A stretch of 64,000 nucleotides of DNA from Vibrio casei (GCF_002218025.2 NZ_AP018680.1:2480001-2544000); one strand, 5' to 3'. Shown: positions 1 to 10,185, counted from the stretch's first letter. Numbers and translations are program-made. The notes: a model not told the origin generated them from the letters alone.

Positions 1-87
1 TCAAATTAAGCATGAACTTTTGAAAGCTTGACTCAGAGAAAAACTCGATTAAGTTAGTACTTATTAATAAAAATGGATTAAAAAGAT

Positions 88-546
88 ATGCAATGGAAGT
101 GTTTGAAATTTGAACAATTAAACGTAAGTGAGTTATACGAAATATTAAAGTTAAGAGTGGATACTTTCGTTGTTGAGCAAAATTGTCCCTACCCTGAGCT
201 TGACGGAAAAGATACCCATAAAGATGTCTATCATTTAATAGGATATCAAGATGAAAAAGTAATTGCTTGCGCGCGTTTATTAGCAGAAGGGATTAGCTAT
301 GATACGGTGAGTATCGGCAGAGTCGCGACAGCCATCGACCACAGAGGTGGGGGGTTAGGTCATCAACTAATGCAAAATGCTATTGAATACAGTATGAAAA
401 TATGGGGAGAACAAACCATTACAATTGGCGCTCAAGCACATTTAGAACATTTCTATCAACGACATGATTTCTTACGAGTGTCAGAAGTATACTTAGAAGA
501 TGATATACCTCATATTGATATGCAGCGTAATCCCTTTCAGGAATAA
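88..546 (+). CDS. elaA: GNAT N-acetyltransferase, ElaA family
   Basis: A 152-residue protein of the ElaA branch of the GNAT acetyl-CoA-dependent acyltransferases; the natural substrate of ElaA is not established. The opening stretch with LYEILKLRVDTFVVEQNCPYPELD (split here as LYEILKLR and VDTFVVEQNCPYPELD) is the family hallmark. The acetyl-CoA loop is the R-G-G-G-L-G-H segment near residues 85-92, slightly changed from the usual R-x-x-G-x-G/A. The start is the first ATG of the frame, with only a weak purine-rich stretch before it. It stands alone and converges on the oapA-like gene. Confidence 0.9.
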   Translation: MQWKCLKFEQLNVSELYEILKLRVDTFVVEQNCPYPELDGKDTHKDVYHLIGYQDEKVIACARLLAEGISYDTVSIGRVATAIDHRGGGLGHQLMQNAIEYSMKIWGEQTITIGAQAHLEHFYQRHDFLRVSEVYLEDDIPHIDMQRNPFQE

Positions 547-584
547 TTTTTAAAGACAAAGCGACTAAATATACAATGAGTTAC

Positions 585-606
585 TTAGCCTAAGTCACTA
601 GGCTAA
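585..606. terminator. Hairpin between convergent genes
   Basis: A perfect 8-bp inverted repeat (TTAGCCTA/TAGGCTAA) with a 6-nt loop lies between two convergent genes. Neither flank has a good T-tract, so it is a weak bidirectional terminator candidate at most. Confidence 0.4.
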
Positions 607-630
607 TTCAAAAATATATCTATAAACTAG

Positions 631-1287
631 TTAAGGCTGACTACGGGCAAAGCCCCCGCTGGATAAACGGAAAAACATCACAGGCCCTTCATCTTTCTCT
701 ATTTGTAAAATATCCAAATCACCACGGTTGGTTAATTTATAGCGGATACGTTGACCATATTGTATTTGACTTAAAGGCTTATCTTTTCCTTCTATCGCCA
801 CAAGAGTATTCAGATCAGATAATGACAAATTATTACTTCTAAAAACTTGAGAGAGCGTATCTCCTTTCTTAACCGTGTAATCATGCCAAGGCTCTGGTCC
901 GGCATTATTACTAACTGGTTTTTTTTCAGGCTCAGCTTGTTCATTCGATTGCGGCCCACTAAGAGACACTCTTTGTTGATCAACCTTTTCAACTTTTGGT
1001 CTAGGCTTAGTCGCATTAGTTTCTTCACCATCAATGATTAATGGAACAGCAACTCGAGAGACAACAACTTTTTCACTCCCTACAGGAACGTCAGATTTAA
1101 TAGAACCTGAGCCCGATGGAAATAAAAACAAGATGATAACAAGAGGCATAAGAATCATCAAAGCACGCTGGTGAAGCTTAGGTAAGCGCTTCCAAGTTCT
1201 AACAATACAAGCAGTAAAGTTTATGCCAGCGGCAACATCCCAAATTCGCCTTAGATAGCTCGGACTAATTTTCTTTCGTTGGTTCAC
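631..1287 (-). CDS. OapA/YtfB-like LysM-type cell-wall protein
   Basis: A 218-residue protein with an N-terminal cytoplasmic region, one membrane segment near residues 42-57 (ALMILMPLVIILFLF), a polar linker, and a C-terminal LysM-like/OapA domain that starts at the Y-T-V-K-K-G-D-T-L-S motif near residue 137. The architecture matches OapA/YtfB proteins, which bind peptidoglycan glycan chains and in E. coli act at the division site. It is divergent from fklB, as ytfB is in E. coli, which supports the call. Confidence 0.85.
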   Translation of the reverse strand: MNQRKKISPSYLRRIWDVAAGINFTACIVRTWKRLPKLHQRALMILMPLVIILFLFPSGSGSIKSDVPVGSEKVVVSRVAVPLIIDGEETNATKPRPKVEKVDQQRVSLSGPQSNEQAEPEKKPVSNNAGPEPWHDYTVKKGDTLSQVFRSNNLSLSDLNTLVAIEGKDKPLSQIQYGQRIRYKLTNRGDLDILQIEKDEGPVMFFRLSSGGFARSQP

Positions 1288-1463
1288 TTATATTCATCCT
1301 ATTTTTATTTTCAACAAGGATATTCAATAAACGGATCTTTTTGTCAGTATATTACAAAATCTAGCAAGCCCCTGCACGGTTAAGCATTTTATTGACTCAA
1401 AGTTTCATCTAAGTATGAGAACTGATATCCTTACTACTTCATTTAAGTAAACAAGAGATTCGC

Positions 1464-2084
1464 ATGTCTGAAGTTAAATTAGAAACTGTTGAACAAAAAG
1501 CTAGCTACGGTATTGGTCTACAAATGGGTCAGCAACTTGCAGGTAGTGGCCTTGAAGGCCTTAACGTTGCAGCTATCGCAAAAGGTATTGCTACTTCATT
1601 AACTGGTGACATGCCAGAAATCGAAGTGGATGAAATCAACAATGCACTACGTGATTTGCATACGCGTGCAGAAGAACAACGTGCTGAACTAGCAAAAGTT
1701 GCTGCAGCTGATGGTGAAGTATTCTTAAAAGATAACGCGCTTCGCTCTGAAGTAACTGTTCTTGAATCAGGCCTTCAATATGAAGTAATGACTGAAGGTA
1801 CTGGTGATATTCCGACTTCAGATAAACAAGTACGCGTTCATTACCATGGGCAATTAACTGACGGTACCGTTTTTGACAGTTCTGTACAACGTGGCCAGCC
1901 AGCAGAATTCCCTGTGACAGGTGTTATCGCAGGTTGGGTTGAAGCTCTGCAACTAATGCCTGTAGGTTCAAAATGGAAACTGTATATCCCACAAGATCTT
2001 GCCTATGGTGAACGTGGTGCAGGTGCGGCTATTCCTCCATTTGCAGCGTTAGTCTTTGAAGTTGAACTTCTAGCAATACTATAA
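1464..2084 (+). CDS. fklB: FKBP-type peptidyl-prolyl isomerase FklB (FKBP22)
   Basis: A 206-residue isomerase. Residues 1-90 form the helical FKBP_N dimerisation domain (Y-G-I-G-L-Q-M-G-Q-Q near residue 15), followed by the FKBP_C fold carrying V-H-Y-H-G, F-D-S-S, G-V-I-A-G-W and the terminal F-E-V-E-L-L strand. No signal peptide is visible, so the protein is cytoplasmic like E. coli FklB. It catalyses cis-trans isomerisation of X-Pro bonds. An intrinsic terminator follows directly, giving a monocistronic unit. Confidence 0.96.
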   Translation: MSEVKLETVEQKASYGIGLQMGQQLAGSGLEGLNVAAIAKGIATSLTGDMPEIEVDEINNALRDLHTRAEEQRAELAKVAAADGEVFLKDNALRSEVTVLESGLQYEVMTEGTGDIPTSDKQVRVHYHGQLTDGTVFDSSVQRGQPAEFPVTGVIAGWVEALQLMPVGSKWKLYIPQDLAYGERGAGAAIPPFAALVFEVELLAIL

Positions 2085-2114
2085 TTAGTTAACTATCAAT
2101 TATAATATTAAATG

Positions 2115-2139
2115 AAAAGCAGCAATCGCTGCTTTTTTT
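2115..2139 (+). terminator. fklB intrinsic terminator
   Basis: The stem AAAAGCAGC/GCTGCTTTT with loop AATC is followed by a continuous T run. It lies 31 bases after the fklB stop and inside an upstream extension of the next reading frame. That argues that the next gene starts at 2196 and not at 2112. Confidence 0.85.
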
Positions 2140-2195
2140 ATGTCACAAAAAAGTTTATAACTAGTTACCTGTTATCAACATGTGTGGATTTTTTA

Positions 2196-2672
2196 ATGAA
2201 GAAAGTTATTACATCTATTATTGCTGCAAGCATAGTCATATCAGCGCCTAGTTATGCTTTATTTGGACTGGGGGATAAAGATTCAGATTCAGTCACGAAA
2301 CTTGCTACACAACTGAATGATTCAGCTAAAAGCAGTACCGGCTTAGTCAATGCACTCACTGATCAACTCGGCGTATCATCAACTCAAGCCGCCGGTGGAG
2401 CAAGTGCGTTATTAGCAATGGCTTCAAATCAACTATCCGGCCCTTCTGCTTCTGAATTATCAAGCCTTTCACCTAAACTCTCTTCTTTGCTTGGAAGTGC
2501 TCAAACAGCAAGCAGCTCACTGGATAGTATGGCGGCCGTAAAAACTGCATTTGAAAAGTTAGGGCTCGACAGCTCTATGGTCGAACAATTTGCACCAATT
2601 ATCCTAGACTACTTAGGTAATCAAGGTGCTAGCAGTGGTTTATTAGGCTCGTTAACTAGTCTCTGGAAATAA
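2196..2672 (+). CDS. DUF2780 family secreted protein
   Basis: A 158-residue protein from the ATG at 2196. It opens with a clear signal peptide (MKKVITSIIAASIVISAPSYA, cleavage expected after S-Y-A). The mature part is rich in Ser, Ala and Leu, with repeated short helices containing L-S-S-L and L-G-S, and a C-terminal L-D-Y-L-G-N-Q-G segment. This matches the VcgC/VcgE-like DUF2780 family, whose function is unknown. Upstream in-frame starts run through the fklB terminator and would bury the signal peptide, so they are rejected. Confidence 0.8.
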   Translation: MKKVITSIIAASIVISAPSYALFGLGDKDSDSVTKLATQLNDSAKSSTGLVNALTDQLGVSSTQAAGGASALLAMASNQLSGPSASELSSLSPKLSSLLGSAQTASSSLDSMAAVKTAFEKLGLDSSMVEQFAPIILDYLGNQGASSGLLGSLTSLWK

Positions 2673-2696
2673 AATTCCGACGATTCGATTATAAAT

Positions 2697-2729
2697 AATG
2701 CCACTTTATATTTATATAAGGTGGCATTT
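2697..2729 (+). terminator. Terminator after the DUF2780 gene
   Basis: An 8-bp stem AATGCCAC/GTGGCATT encloses an AT-rich loop that can itself pair (TATAT/ATATA). It is followed by a short T stretch and lies 25 bases after the stop. Confidence 0.65.
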
Positions 2730-2824
2730 CTCTATCAGAGTATTCCACTAATTTAATCTTTATACTATCCGGCTGTAAATTACTTTCTAAACTAGATAAA
2801 AACCCAATGACCATGAATGAAAAG

Positions 2825-2860
2825 CAAAAAAAAACGCCGAGTATAAATACTCGGCGTTTT
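2825..2860 (-). terminator. Alpha operon intrinsic terminator
   Basis: A 13-bp perfect stem (AAAACGCCGAGTA and its complement) with loop TAAA is followed, read on the minus strand, by a long T run. It lies 19 bases after the rplQ stop and closes the rpsM-rplQ operon. Confidence 0.9.
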
Positions 2861-2878
2861 CTATTATTTAACTTTCGC

Positions 2879-3265
2879 TTATTCAGCAGCTTGTTCAGCT
2901 GCTACTTCTGGACGATCAACAAGCTCAATGTATGCCATTGGAGCTTTATCACCAGTACGGAAGCCAGCTTTTAGGATACGAGTATAACCGCCTTGACGGG
3001 CAGCGAAACGTGGACCTAATTCATTAAATAATTTTGCTACCACTTCGTTATCACGAGTGCGAGCAAATGCTAGACGACGGTTAGCAACGCTGTCAGTCTT
3101 AGCTAGTGTAATCAAAGGCTCAACTACGCGGCGAAGCTCTTTTGCCTTAGGCAAAGTTGTCTTGATAACTTCATGACGAACTAGAGAGCTAGCCATGTTG
3201 CTAAACATCGCTTTACGATGGCTGCTGTTGCGGTTGAGTTGACGACCACTCTTACGATGGCGCAT
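2879..3265 (-). CDS. rplQ: 50S ribosomal protein L17
   Basis: A 128-residue L17, a large-subunit protein near the exit-tunnel rim. The [13 protein letters not shown] opening and the central L-I-T-L-A-K segment are typical, and the length is one residue more than in E. coli. It is the last gene of the alpha operon, 26 bases after rpoA, followed by an intrinsic terminator. Confidence 0.99.
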   Translation of the reverse strand: MRHRKSGRQLNRNSSHRKAMFSNMASSLVRHEVIKTTLPKAKELRRVVEPLITLAKTDSVANRRLAFARTRDNEVVAKLFNELGPRFAARQGGYTRILKAGFRTGDKAPMAYIELVDRPEVAAEQAAE

Positions 3266-3291
3266 GACCTAATCCTTCTAACTAATATCAA

Positions 3292-4284
3292 TTAATCTTC
3301 AGCAATCGACGCTGGTGGCCAGTTTTCTAGGCGCATACCTAGAGACAGACCGCGCGACGCTAGAACATCTTTAATCTCTGTTAAAGACTTCTTACCAAGG
3401 TTTGGCGTTTTAAGAAGCTCAACCTCAGTACGCTGTACAAGATCACCGATGTAGTGAATCGCTTCTGCTTTTAAGCAGTTAGCAGAGCGAACTGTTAGTT
3501 CAAGATCGTCTACAGGACGCAGTAGAATAGGATCGAACTCCGGCTTCTCTTCTTTCTCTTCTGGTACACGTACATCACGAAGATCTACGAACGCATCAAG
3601 TTGTTCAGCTAAAATTGTAGCTGCACGACGAATTGCTTCCTCAGGTTCCAAAGTACCATTCGTTTCCATATCGATGACAAGTTTGTCTAAATCGGTACGT
3701 TGTTCTACACGCGCTGCCTCTACTGCATAGGCGATTTTATCAACCGGGCTATAAGTAGCATCAACAAGTAGACGACCAATTGGACGCTCATCTTCTTCAG
3801 TATGGATACGAGCTGAAGACGGAACATAACCACGACCACGTTGTACTTTAATTCGCATAGCGATTTCAGCTTTGTCATCCGTTAGGTGACAAATAACGTG
3901 TTCTGGGTTAGCGATCTCTACATCACCATCATGGATGATGTCACCTGCAACAACAGGGCCCGAGCCTGATTTTTTTAGTGTAATAAACACTTCATCTTTG
4001 CCTTCGGCAACACTTACAGCAAGCCCTTTCAGGTTAAGAAGGATCTCTAGGATATCTTCTTGTACACCTTCTTTGGTACTGTACTCGTGTAGAACGCCTT
4101 CAATCTCAACTTCTGTTACAGCACAACCTGGCATAGAAGATAAAAGAATACGGCGAAGTGCATTACCTAAAGTGTGGCCAAAACCACGCTCTAAAGGCTC
4201 AAGAGTTACTTTTGCATGTGTCGTGCTGATCTGTTCGATGTCAACAAGACGTGGCTTAAGAAATTCTGTTACAGAACCCTGCAT
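3292..4284 (-). CDS. rpoA: RNA polymerase alpha subunit
   Basis: A 330-residue alpha subunit. The N-terminal assembly domain (about residues 8-235, with [12 protein letters not shown] at 35-46) dimerises and docks beta and beta-prime. An acidic linker (P-E-E-K-E-E-K) leads to the C-terminal domain from about 255. Arg266 in V-R-S-A-N-C-L corresponds to E. coli Arg265, the key residue for UP-element DNA and CRP contact, and is intact. It is co-transcribed with rpsD upstream and rplQ downstream in the alpha operon. Confidence 0.99.
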   Translation of the reverse strand: MQGSVTEFLKPRLVDIEQISTTHAKVTLEPLERGFGHTLGNALRRILLSSMPGCAVTEVEIEGVLHEYSTKEGVQEDILEILLNLKGLAVSVAEGKDEVFITLKKSGSGPVVAGDIIHDGDVEIANPEHVICHLTDDKAEIAMRIKVQRGRGYVPSSARIHTEEDERPIGRLLVDATYSPVDKIAYAVEAARVEQRTDLDKLVIDMETNGTLEPEEAIRRAATILAEQLDAFVDLRDVRVPEEKEEKPEFDPILLRPVDDLELTVRSANCLKAEAIHYIGDLVQRTEVELLKTPNLGKKSLTEIKDVLASRGLSLGMRLENWPPASIAED

Positions 4285-4308
4285 TGTGTCCTCTCTTTTG
4301 TTTAAACC

Positions 4309-4929
4309 TTACTTAGAGTAAAGTTCGACGATCAAGTGTTCGTTGATGTCAGCAGATAGATCAGAACGCTCTGGGATGCGTTTAAACACACCTTCCATCT
4401 TGCTAGCATCTACTTCAATCCAAGTTGGTTTTTCGCGTTGTTCAGCAACTTCTAGAGCAGCCTTAATACGTGATTGCTGTTTAGCTTTTTCACGGATAGA
4501 AACAACATCGTTAGCCTTAACTTTGAATGAAGGAACGTTAACTACTTTGCCGTTTACTAAGATAGCTTTATGGCTAACTAGTTGACGTGATTCAGCGCGA
4601 GTAGCACCAAAACCCATACGGTAAACAACATTATCTAAACGACCTTCAAGAAGTTGAAGCAGGTTTTCACCTGTATTGCCCTTAAGGCGTGCAGCTTCTT
4701 TGTAGTAGTTGCGGAATTGTTTTTCTAGTACGCCGAACATACGACGAACTTTTTGCTTCTCACGAAGCTGAACGCCAAACTCAGATAGACGACCGCGACG
4801 AGCGCCGTGTACACCTGGTGCGTTATCAATTTTACACTTGGTATCGATCGCGCGGACACCTGACTTAAGAAATAAGTCAGTACCTTCACGACGACTAAGC
4901 TTAAGCTTAGGGCCCAAATATCTTGCCAT
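4309..4929 (-). CDS. rpsD: 30S ribosomal protein S4
   Basis: A 206-residue S4, a primary 16S rRNA-binding protein. The [16 protein letters not shown] start and the S4 RNA-binding module ([18 protein letters not shown] near residue 95) are complete. In E. coli S4 represses alpha operon translation by binding the rpsM leader; the same gene order here makes that likely. It lies between rpsK and rpoA with short gaps. Confidence 0.99.
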   Translation of the reverse strand: MARYLGPKLKLSRREGTDLFLKSGVRAIDTKCKIDNAPGVHGARRGRLSEFGVQLREKQKVRRMFGVLEKQFRNYYKEAARLKGNTGENLLQLLEGRLDNVVYRMGFGATRAESRQLVSHKAILVNGKVVNVPSFKVKANDVVSIREKAKQQSRIKAALEVAEQREKPTWIEVDASKMEGVFKRIPERSDLSADINEHLIVELYSK

Positions 4930-4958
4930 GATCTTTCTCCAATATTCCTAGAAACGAA

Positions 4959-5348
4959 TTAAACGCGACGTTTCTTAGGTGGACGACAACCGTTATGAGG
5001 GATCGGAGTTGCATCAACAATGTTTGTAATGCGGTAACCCAATGCATTTAGAGCACGGATTGTAGACTCACGACCAGGACCTGGGCCCTTAACCATAACT
5101 TCCAAGTTCTTTAGGCCATATTCTTTGGCCATTTCACCTGCGCGTTCAGCTGCAACTTGTGCTGCGAACGGCGTAGATTTACGAGAACCACGGAAACCTG
5201 AACCACCAGCAGTTGCCCAAGAAAGAGCATTACCTTGACGGTCAGTGATGGTCACGATTGTGTTGTTAAAAGAAGCATGGATGTGCGCTACGCCATCTGC
5301 TACTTGCTTGCGAACGCGTTTACGCGTGCGTGTTGGTTGTTTTGCCAT
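4959..5348 (-). CDS. rpsK: 30S ribosomal protein S11
   Basis: A 129-residue S11 of the 30S platform near the E site. It has the basic start with R-T-R-K-R-V-R-K-Q and the conserved C-terminal [13 protein letters not shown] tail. The length equals that of E. coli. It is the second gene of the alpha operon, 21 bases after rpsM. Confidence 0.99.
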   Translation of the reverse strand: MAKQPTRTRKRVRKQVADGVAHIHASFNNTIVTITDRQGNALSWATAGGSGFRGSRKSTPFAAQVAAERAGEMAKEYGLKNLEVMVKGPGPGRESTIRALNALGYRITNIVDATPIPHNGCRPPKKRRV

Positions 5349-5369
5349 TGTACTCTCTACCTTATCCGA

Positions 5370-5726
5370 TTATTTTTTGATCGGCTTGCGCGGACCTTTA
5401 CGGGTGCGAGCGTTGGTTTTAGTACGCTGTCCACGTAGTGGTAGACTGCGACGATGACGAAGACCGCGGTAACAACCAAGGTCCATAAGACGCTTGATGT
5501 TCATCGATACTTCACGACGTAGATCACCTTCTACAGTGTATTTAGCTACACCATCACGCAGTTGATCAATCTGCTCTTCAGTTAGTTCACTGATCTTAAC
5601 ATCTTCAGCAATACCCATTTCAGCTAAAATAGCTTGAGAACGAGTTTTACCGATGCCGTAAATTGCAGTTAATGCAATTACCGCATGCTTTTGATCAGGA
5701 ATGTTAATGCCTGCTATACGGGCCAC
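5370..5726 (-). CDS. rpsM: 30S ribosomal protein S13
   Basis: A 118-residue S13 of the small-subunit head that contacts the 50S at bridges B1a/B1b. [10 protein letters not shown] opens the protein, a helix-hairpin-helix G-I-G-K-T-R segment follows, and a basic [12 protein letters not shown] tail reaches the P site. It is the first gene of the alpha operon, preceded by a structured leader of about 160 bases after rpmJ. Confidence 0.99.
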   Translation of the reverse strand: MARIAGINIPDQKHAVIALTAIYGIGKTRSQAILAEMGIAEDVKISELTEEQIDQLRDGVAKYTVEGDLRREVSMNIKRLMDLGCYRGLRHRRSLPLRGQRTKTNARTRKGPRKPIKK

Positions 5727-5810
5727 TATTCACTCCATAGTACTTAAAGTACTTTTCTTAAAAGAATTATCCGCTGCAAAGCCCGTAGAGGATACGCAGC
5801 GGTTTACTAC
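5727..5810 (-). promoter_or_regulatory. Candidate alpha operon leader (S4 target)
   Basis: Just upstream of rpsM the minus strand can form a 7-bp stem CCGCTGC/GCAGCGG (5771-5777 with 5796-5802) around an 18-nt loop. In gammaproteobacteria this position holds the pseudoknot that S4 binds to repress rpsM translation. The pseudoknot itself was not proven by eye, so the call rests on position plus the stem. Confidence 0.4.
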
Positions 5811-5820
5811 TTCTTTTGCA

Positions 5821-5852
5821 CACAAAAGGTAGGCCGAGGAATATACTCGGCC
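5821..5852 (-). terminator. Hairpin after rpmJ (spc operon end)
   Basis: A 7-bp stem GGCCGAG/CTCGGCC with a 7-nt loop lies 34 bases after rpmJ, followed on the minus strand by ACCTTTTG. The T-tract is short, so termination is probably partial, allowing some read-through from spc into the alpha operon. Confidence 0.5.
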
Positions 5853-5885
5853 TGCCCTCATATTTCAAGTAAAAATTTCTGCTAA

Positions 5886-5999
5886 TTAGCCTTGGCGTTG
5901 CTTATGCTTTGGCTCACTGCAAATTACACGCACAACACCGTTGCGCTTGATAACTTTACAGTTACGACAGATTTTTTTAACGGAAGCACGAACTTTCAT
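5886..5999 (-). CDS. rpmJ: 50S ribosomal protein L36
   Basis: A 37-residue L36 reading [15 protein letters not shown] and ending K-H-K-Q-R-Q-G. Cys11, Cys14, Cys27 and His32 form the zinc ribbon, so this is the zinc-containing (C+) paralogue. It is the last spc operon gene, 41 bases after secY, the usual gammaproteobacterial position. Confidence 0.97.
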
Positions 6000-6040
6000 T
6001 GCTAAACTCCGTAAATGAAACCTAAAACTACGCTGCTAAA

Positions 6041-7375
6041 TTAGCGTCCGTAGCCTTTAAGGTTTGCTTTTTTCAACACAGAATCATACTGCTGAGACAT
6101 CAGATGAGTCTGTACCTGTGCCATAAAGTCCATGATAACAACCACTACAATAAGTAGTGATGTACCGCCGAAATAGAACTTAACGTTCCATGCGGACATC
6201 ATAAACTGTGGGACTAGACAAATAAAGGTAATATATAAAGCACCAACCAGCGTTAAGCGAGTCATTACTTTGTCTATGTATCTTGCTGTCTGCTCACCTG
6301 GGCGGATGCCGGGTACGAATGCACCGGACTTCTTCAAATTATCTGCTGTTTCACGAGGGTTAAACACCATCGCTGTATAAAAGAAACAGAAGAAAATAAT
6401 TGCTGTCGCATAAAGTATTATATACAACGGTTGACCAGGGCTTAGTGCCAAAGACACGTCCGTTAACCAACCAAATGTTTTACTCTCACCATTCTGGCCA
6501 AGCCATTGAGCTAGAGTACCTGGAAACAGGATAATACTTGAAGCAAAGATAGCAGGGATTACACCTGCCATGTTTATCTTCAATGGTAAATGCGTACTTT
6601 GTGCTGCAAACACTTTACGACCTTGTTGACGCTTCGCATAGTTAACGACAATACGACGTTGACCACGTTCCATGAAAACAACGAAATAAATAACAGCGAA
6701 CGCAACCACAGCGATTAACAACAGAAGAAGCACGTTCAATTCACCTTGACGCGCTTGCTCAATTGTATGTCCGATTGCAGCTGGCAACCCAGCAACAATA
6801 CCCGTGAAAATAATCAACGAGATACCGTTACCAATTCCGCGCTCAGTAATTTGTTCACCTAACCACATTAAAAACATGGTGCCAGTTACTAAACTGATGG
6901 TAGCAATGATTGTGAACATGGTTTGATCGATAACGACCAGATTTTGGACCATATTCGGCAGACCAGTTGCAATACCAATTGCTTGGAAAGTTGCTAGTAC
7001 AAGCGTGCCATAGCGTGTGTATCGGCTTATCTTACGACGGCCTGCTTCACCCTCTTTCTTGAGTTCCGCTAACGCTGGATGAACTACAGTTAGCAATTGG
7101 ACAACAATCGAGGCCGAAATATACGGCATGATGCCCAACGCTAATATAGATGCACGCGAAAGAGCACCACCAGAGAACATGTTAAACATTTCAATGATGG
7201 TACCTTTTTGCTGTTCGAACAAATCGGCAAGTACAGCCGCATCAATACCAGGAATCGGCACAAAAGAGCCAGCTCGGAATACCAAAAGCGCGAGGATTAC
7301 GAATAATAAACGCGATTTTAATTCACCAGTACCCTGTTTAGCAGTACTGAAATCTTGTCCTGGTTTTTTAGCCAT
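6041..7375 (-). CDS. secY: Preprotein translocase subunit SecY
   Basis: A 444-residue inner-membrane channel subunit of SecYEG. Ten hydrophobic segments can be traced, starting at [11 protein letters not shown] near residue 23. The plug region ([10 protein letters not shown]) follows TM1, and the cytoplasmic loops needed for ribosome and SecA binding are present, including the P-G-I-R-P-G-E-Q-T loop. It sits between rplO and rpmJ in the spc operon as in E. coli. Confidence 0.99.
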   Translation of the reverse strand: MAKKPGQDFSTAKQGTGELKSRLLFVILALLVFRAGSFVPIPGIDAAVLADLFEQQKGTIIEMFNMFSGGALSRASILALGIMPYISASIVVQLLTVVHPALAELKKEGEAGRRKISRYTRYGTLVLATFQAIGIATGLPNMVQNLVVIDQTMFTIIATISLVTGTMFLMWLGEQITERGIGNGISLIIFTGIVAGLPAAIGHTIEQARQGELNVLLLLLIAVVAFAVIYFVVFMERGQRRIVVNYAKRQQGRKVFAAQSTHLPLKINMAGVIPAIFASSIILFPGTLAQWLGQNGESKTFGWLTDVSLALSPGQPLYIILYATAIIFFCFFYTAMVFNPRETADNLKKSGAFVPGIRPGEQTARYIDKVMTRLTLVGALYITFICLVPQFMMSAWNVKFYFGGTSLLIVVVVIMDFMAQVQTHLMSQQYDSVLKKANLKGYGR

Positions 7376-7395
7376 CTGTACCTATCCTTCGAAGA

Positions 7396-7830
7396 TTAAG
7401 CTTCGATTTTACCGCCAGCAGCTTCGATAGCAGCTACAGCACCTTTAGTCACACGTAGACCTTTAACAGTTACTGGCTTGCTGATTTCACCAGAAAGAAC
7501 AACTTTAACAAACTCGATGTTCTTAGTGATTACGTTAGCAGCTTTCAAGCTGTCAAGATCGATAACGTCAGCCGTTACTTTCGCTAGCTCAGCTAGACGA
7601 ACTTCAGCAGTCACTAGGCTCTTGCGAGAAGTGAAACCAAATTTTGGTAGACGTTGTTTCAAAGGCATTTGACCACCTTCAAAACCTGGACGAACAGAGC
7701 CGCCAGAACGTGACTTTTGACCTTTGTGACCACGGCCACCAGTTTTACCTAGTCCAGAACCGATACCACGACCTAAACGCTTCTTAGAAGGTTTAGAACC
7801 CGCAGCCGGTGATAGAGTATTCAAACGCAT
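7396..7830 (-). CDS. rplO: 50S ribosomal protein L15
   Basis: A 144-residue L15. The glycine- and arginine-rich N-terminal extension ([19 protein letters not shown]) threads into 23S rRNA, and the C-terminal globular part carries [12 protein letters not shown]. The length equals that of E. coli. It lies between rpmD and secY in the spc operon. Confidence 0.99.
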   Translation of the reverse strand: MRLNTLSPAAGSKPSKKRLGRGIGSGLGKTGGRGHKGQKSRSGGSVRPGFEGGQMPLKQRLPKFGFTSRKSLVTAEVRLAELAKVTADVIDLDSLKAANVITKNIEFVKVVLSGEISKPVTVKGLRVTKGAVAAIEAAGGKIEA

Positions 7831-7835
7831 TCTGA

Positions 7836-8012
7836 TTACTCCTCAACTTTAACCATATATTGAACTTTAGTGATCATGCCGCGTACGCAAGCAGTATCTT
7901 CTAGTTCAACAGTATGGTTGATTCGACGAAGGCCTAAACCGCGCAAAGTAGCTTTGTGCTTTGGTAGACGGCCAATTGAGCTTTTAGTTTGAGTTACTTT
8001 AATAGTTGCCAT
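7836..8012 (-). CDS. rpmD: 50S ribosomal protein L30
   Basis: A 58-residue L30, read by eye on the minus strand from the ATG at 8012 to the TAA at 7836. It begins [11 protein letters not shown] and ends Q-Y-M-V-K-V-E-E, containing the typical [18 protein letters not shown] segment. It fits exactly between rpsE (6 bases upstream) and rplO (5 bases downstream). Confidence 0.97.
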   Translation of the reverse strand: MATIKVTQTKSSIGRLPKHKATLRGLGLRRINHTVELEDTACVRGMITKVQYMVKVEE

Positions 8013-8018
8013 GTGTTC

Positions 8019-8519
8019 TTACTCCGAAATAGATTCAACAGTTAGACCACGCTTAGCAGCAACCATTTCTGGTGACTTCATGCCGCTCAAACCATCGATC
8101 GTAGCACGAACGACGTTGATAGGGTTCGTTGAACCGTACGCTTTCGCAAGTACGTTATGAACGCCTACAACTTCAAGTACTGCACGCATTGCACCACCGG
8201 CAATGATACCTGTACCTTCAGAGGCTGGTTGCATGTAAACTTTAGAGCCTGTGTGGCGACCCTTCACTGAATGGTGAAGTGTGCCTTCGTTAAGAGCGAT
8301 AGTAACCATGTTACGACGCGCTTTTTCCATTGCTTTTTGAATCGCAGCTGGTACTTCACGGGCTTTGCCGTAACCGAAACCAATGCGACCATTACCGTCA
8401 CCAACTACTGTTAGTGCAGTAAAGCTAAAGATTCGACCACCTTTAACCGTTTTAGAAACACGGTTAACAGCGATTAGCTTTTCATTCAAATCTGAAGCTT
8501 GTTGTTCTTGTTTAGCCAT
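8019..8519 (-). CDS. rpsE: 30S ribosomal protein S5
   Basis: A 166-residue S5 involved in decoding fidelity and mRNA entry. The double-stranded RNA-binding-like N-terminal domain ([15 protein letters not shown]) and the C-terminal domain with [11 protein letters not shown] are complete. The V-K-G-G-R loop, where spectinomycin-resistance changes map, looks wild type. Confidence 0.99.
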   Translation of the reverse strand: MAKQEQQASDLNEKLIAVNRVSKTVKGGRIFSFTALTVVGDGNGRIGFGYGKAREVPAAIQKAMEKARRNMVTIALNEGTLHHSVKGRHTGSKVYMQPASEGTGIIAGGAMRAVLEVVGVHNVLAKAYGSTNPINVVRATIDGLSGMKSPEMVAAKRGLTVESISE

Positions 8520-8533
8520 CTTCCAACCCTACC

Positions 8534-8887
8534 TTAGAATTTCAGACCAGCTTCACGTGCAGAATCTGCAAGTGCCGCCACTCGACCGTGGTATTGGAAA
8601 CCAGAACGATCGAAAGCCACATCTGAGATGCCTTTTTCGATAGCGCGCTCAGCAATAGCTTTACCTACAGCTTTAGCAGCGTCAACGTTACTAGTATTCT
8701 TAACTTGCTCACGGATCGCCTTTTCTACAGTAGAAGCAGAAGCGATAACCACAGAGCCGTTTGGTGCGATAACCTGAGCGTACACATGACGTGGAGTACG
8801 GTGTACTACTAGGCGATTTGCACCTAGCTCGGCAATCTTACGACGTGCGCGTGTAGCACGACGGATGCGAGATGCTTTCTTATCCAT
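8534..8887 (-). CDS. rplR: 50S ribosomal protein L18
   Basis: A 117-residue 5S rRNA-binding protein. It has the basic N-terminus with [10 protein letters not shown], the core with [14 protein letters not shown], and the terminal [12 protein letters not shown]. The length equals that of E. coli. It is an spc operon gene, 9 bases after rplF. Confidence 0.99.
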   Translation of the reverse strand: MDKKASRIRRATRARRKIAELGANRLVVHRTPRHVYAQVIAPNGSVVIASASTVEKAIREQVKNTSNVDAAKAVGKAIAERAIEKGISDVAFDRSGFQYHGRVAALADSAREAGLKF

Positions 8888-8896
8888 AGTGTTACC

Positions 8897-9430
8897 TTAC
8901 TTCTTCTTAGCTTCTTTAGTACGCACATTTTCATCTGCGTAACGAACACCTTTGCCTTTATAAGGCTCCGGCTCACGGTAAGAACGAATGTCAGCTGCAA
9001 CTTGACCAACGAGTTGTTTATCACAACCAGTTAAAATGATCTCAGTTTGGCTTGGACATTCAGCTTTAACACCTTCAGGTAGAGCATGCTCAACCGGGTG
9101 TGAGAAGCCTAAAGTTAGGCCAACTGCATTGCCTTTAATGGCAGCACGGTAACCTACACCTTTAAGAACTAGCTTCTTAGTAAAGCCTTCAGTAACACCA
9201 ACAACCATGTTGTTAACAAGTGCACGAGCTGTACCAGCTTGAGCATTCGCTTTAAATACACCTTCTTTTGGTGTAAACGTTAGGTTGTTATCTTCCTGTG
9301 AAAGAACTACAGCGTCGTTTAGTACGCGAGTTAATTCACCTTTACCACCTTTTACAGTGATTTCTTGGCCGTTCAGTTTCACCTCTACGCCGGCAGGGAT
9401 GGCAACTGGTGCTTTAGCAACACGAGACAT
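8897..9430 (-). CDS. rplF: 50S ribosomal protein L6
   Basis: A 177-residue L6 with two similar RNA-binding halves, located near the GTPase-associated centre. M-S-R-V-A-K-A-P-V opens the protein and the G-K-G-V-R-Y-A-D-E signature is near the C-terminus. It is an spc operon gene, 10 bases after rpsH. Confidence 0.99.
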   Translation of the reverse strand: MSRVAKAPVAIPAGVEVKLNGQEITVKGGKGELTRVLNDAVVLSQEDNNLTFTPKEGVFKANAQAGTARALVNNMVVGVTEGFTKKLVLKGVGYRAAIKGNAVGLTLGFSHPVEHALPEGVKAECPSQTEIILTGCDKQLVGQVAADIRSYREPEPYKGKGVRYADENVRTKEAKKK

Positions 9431-9440
9431 ATCCTACTCC

Positions 9441-9833
9441 TTACGCAACGTAACAGATGATTTCACCACCAAGACCTGCCTTACGAGCAGCACGGTCAGA
9501 CATCAGACCCTTGGAAGTGGACACAACAGCAACACCCAAACCGCCCATCACAGTCGGTAACGTGTCTTTATTTTTATAGACGCGTAGACCAGGACGTGAA
9601 ACACGTTGGATTTGCTCGATTACTGGTTTAGCTTGGAAGTACTTAAGTGTAACTTCTAGCACTGGTTTTACTTCGCTTTCAACAGCGAAGTCAGCGATGT
9701 AGCCTTCAGCTTTAAGTAAAGTAGCAATTGCAACTTTAAGCTTTGAAGAAGGCATTTTCACAGCAACTTTGTTTGCTGCCTGACCGTTACGAATGCGGGT
9801 CAGCATATCCGAAATCGGATCTTGCATGCTCAT
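9441..9833 (-). CDS. rpsH: 30S ribosomal protein S8
   Basis: A 130-residue S8, a primary binder of 16S helix 21. [18 protein letters not shown] opens the protein and S-T-S-K-G-L-M-S-D is in the C-terminal RNA-binding half. In E. coli S8 is the translational repressor of the spc operon, acting at the rplE start. Confidence 0.99.
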   Translation of the reverse strand: MSMQDPISDMLTRIRNGQAANKVAVKMPSSKLKVAIATLLKAEGYIADFAVESEVKPVLEVTLKYFQAKPVIEQIQRVSRPGLRVYKNKDTLPTVMGGLGVAVVSTSKGLMSDRAARKAGLGGEIICYVA

Positions 9834-9862
9834 ATGATTTACTCCAAATGATTAAGTGGCAA

Positions 9863-10168
9863 TTACCAGCTAGCCTTACGAAGTCCAGGAATCTCGCCTT
9901 TCATGCAAGCTTCACGAACTTTGATACGGCTTAGACCGAATTTACGTAGGAAACCGTGTGGACGACCAGTTTGGTTGCAACGGTTGCGCTGACGCGATGC
10001 ACTTGAATCACGTGGAAGAGCCTGCAGTTTAAGAACTGCATTCCAACGATCTTCTTCAGATGCGTTAACATCACTGATAGTTGCTTTTAGCGCAGAACGC
10101 TTTTCAGCGTATTGTGCTACAAGCTTTGCACGTTTAGTTTCACGTGCTTTCATTGATTGTTTAGCCAT
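9863..10168 (-). CDS. rpsN: 30S ribosomal protein S14 (zinc-free form)
   Basis: A 101-residue S14. The long form with [10 protein letters not shown] in place of a CxxC...CxxC ribbon shows that this is the zinc-independent (C-) type, as in E. coli. It ends R-K-A-S-W. It lies between rplE and rpsH in the spc operon. Confidence 0.99.
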   Translation of the reverse strand: MAKQSMKARETKRAKLVAQYAEKRSALKATISDVNASEEDRWNAVLKLQALPRDSSASRQRNRCNQTGRPHGFLRKFGLSRIKVREACMKGEIPGLRKASW

Positions 10169-10185
10169 AACAGTAACCCTTCACC

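Noticed and set aside
847..1041. Plus- and minus-strand frames inside the oapA-like gene
   Set aside because: They overlap a well-supported gene in other frames and show no family similarity.
2112..2195. N-terminal extension of the DUF2780 protein
   Set aside because: It runs through the fklB terminator and would place 28 residues before a clear signal peptide; the ATG at 2196 is better.
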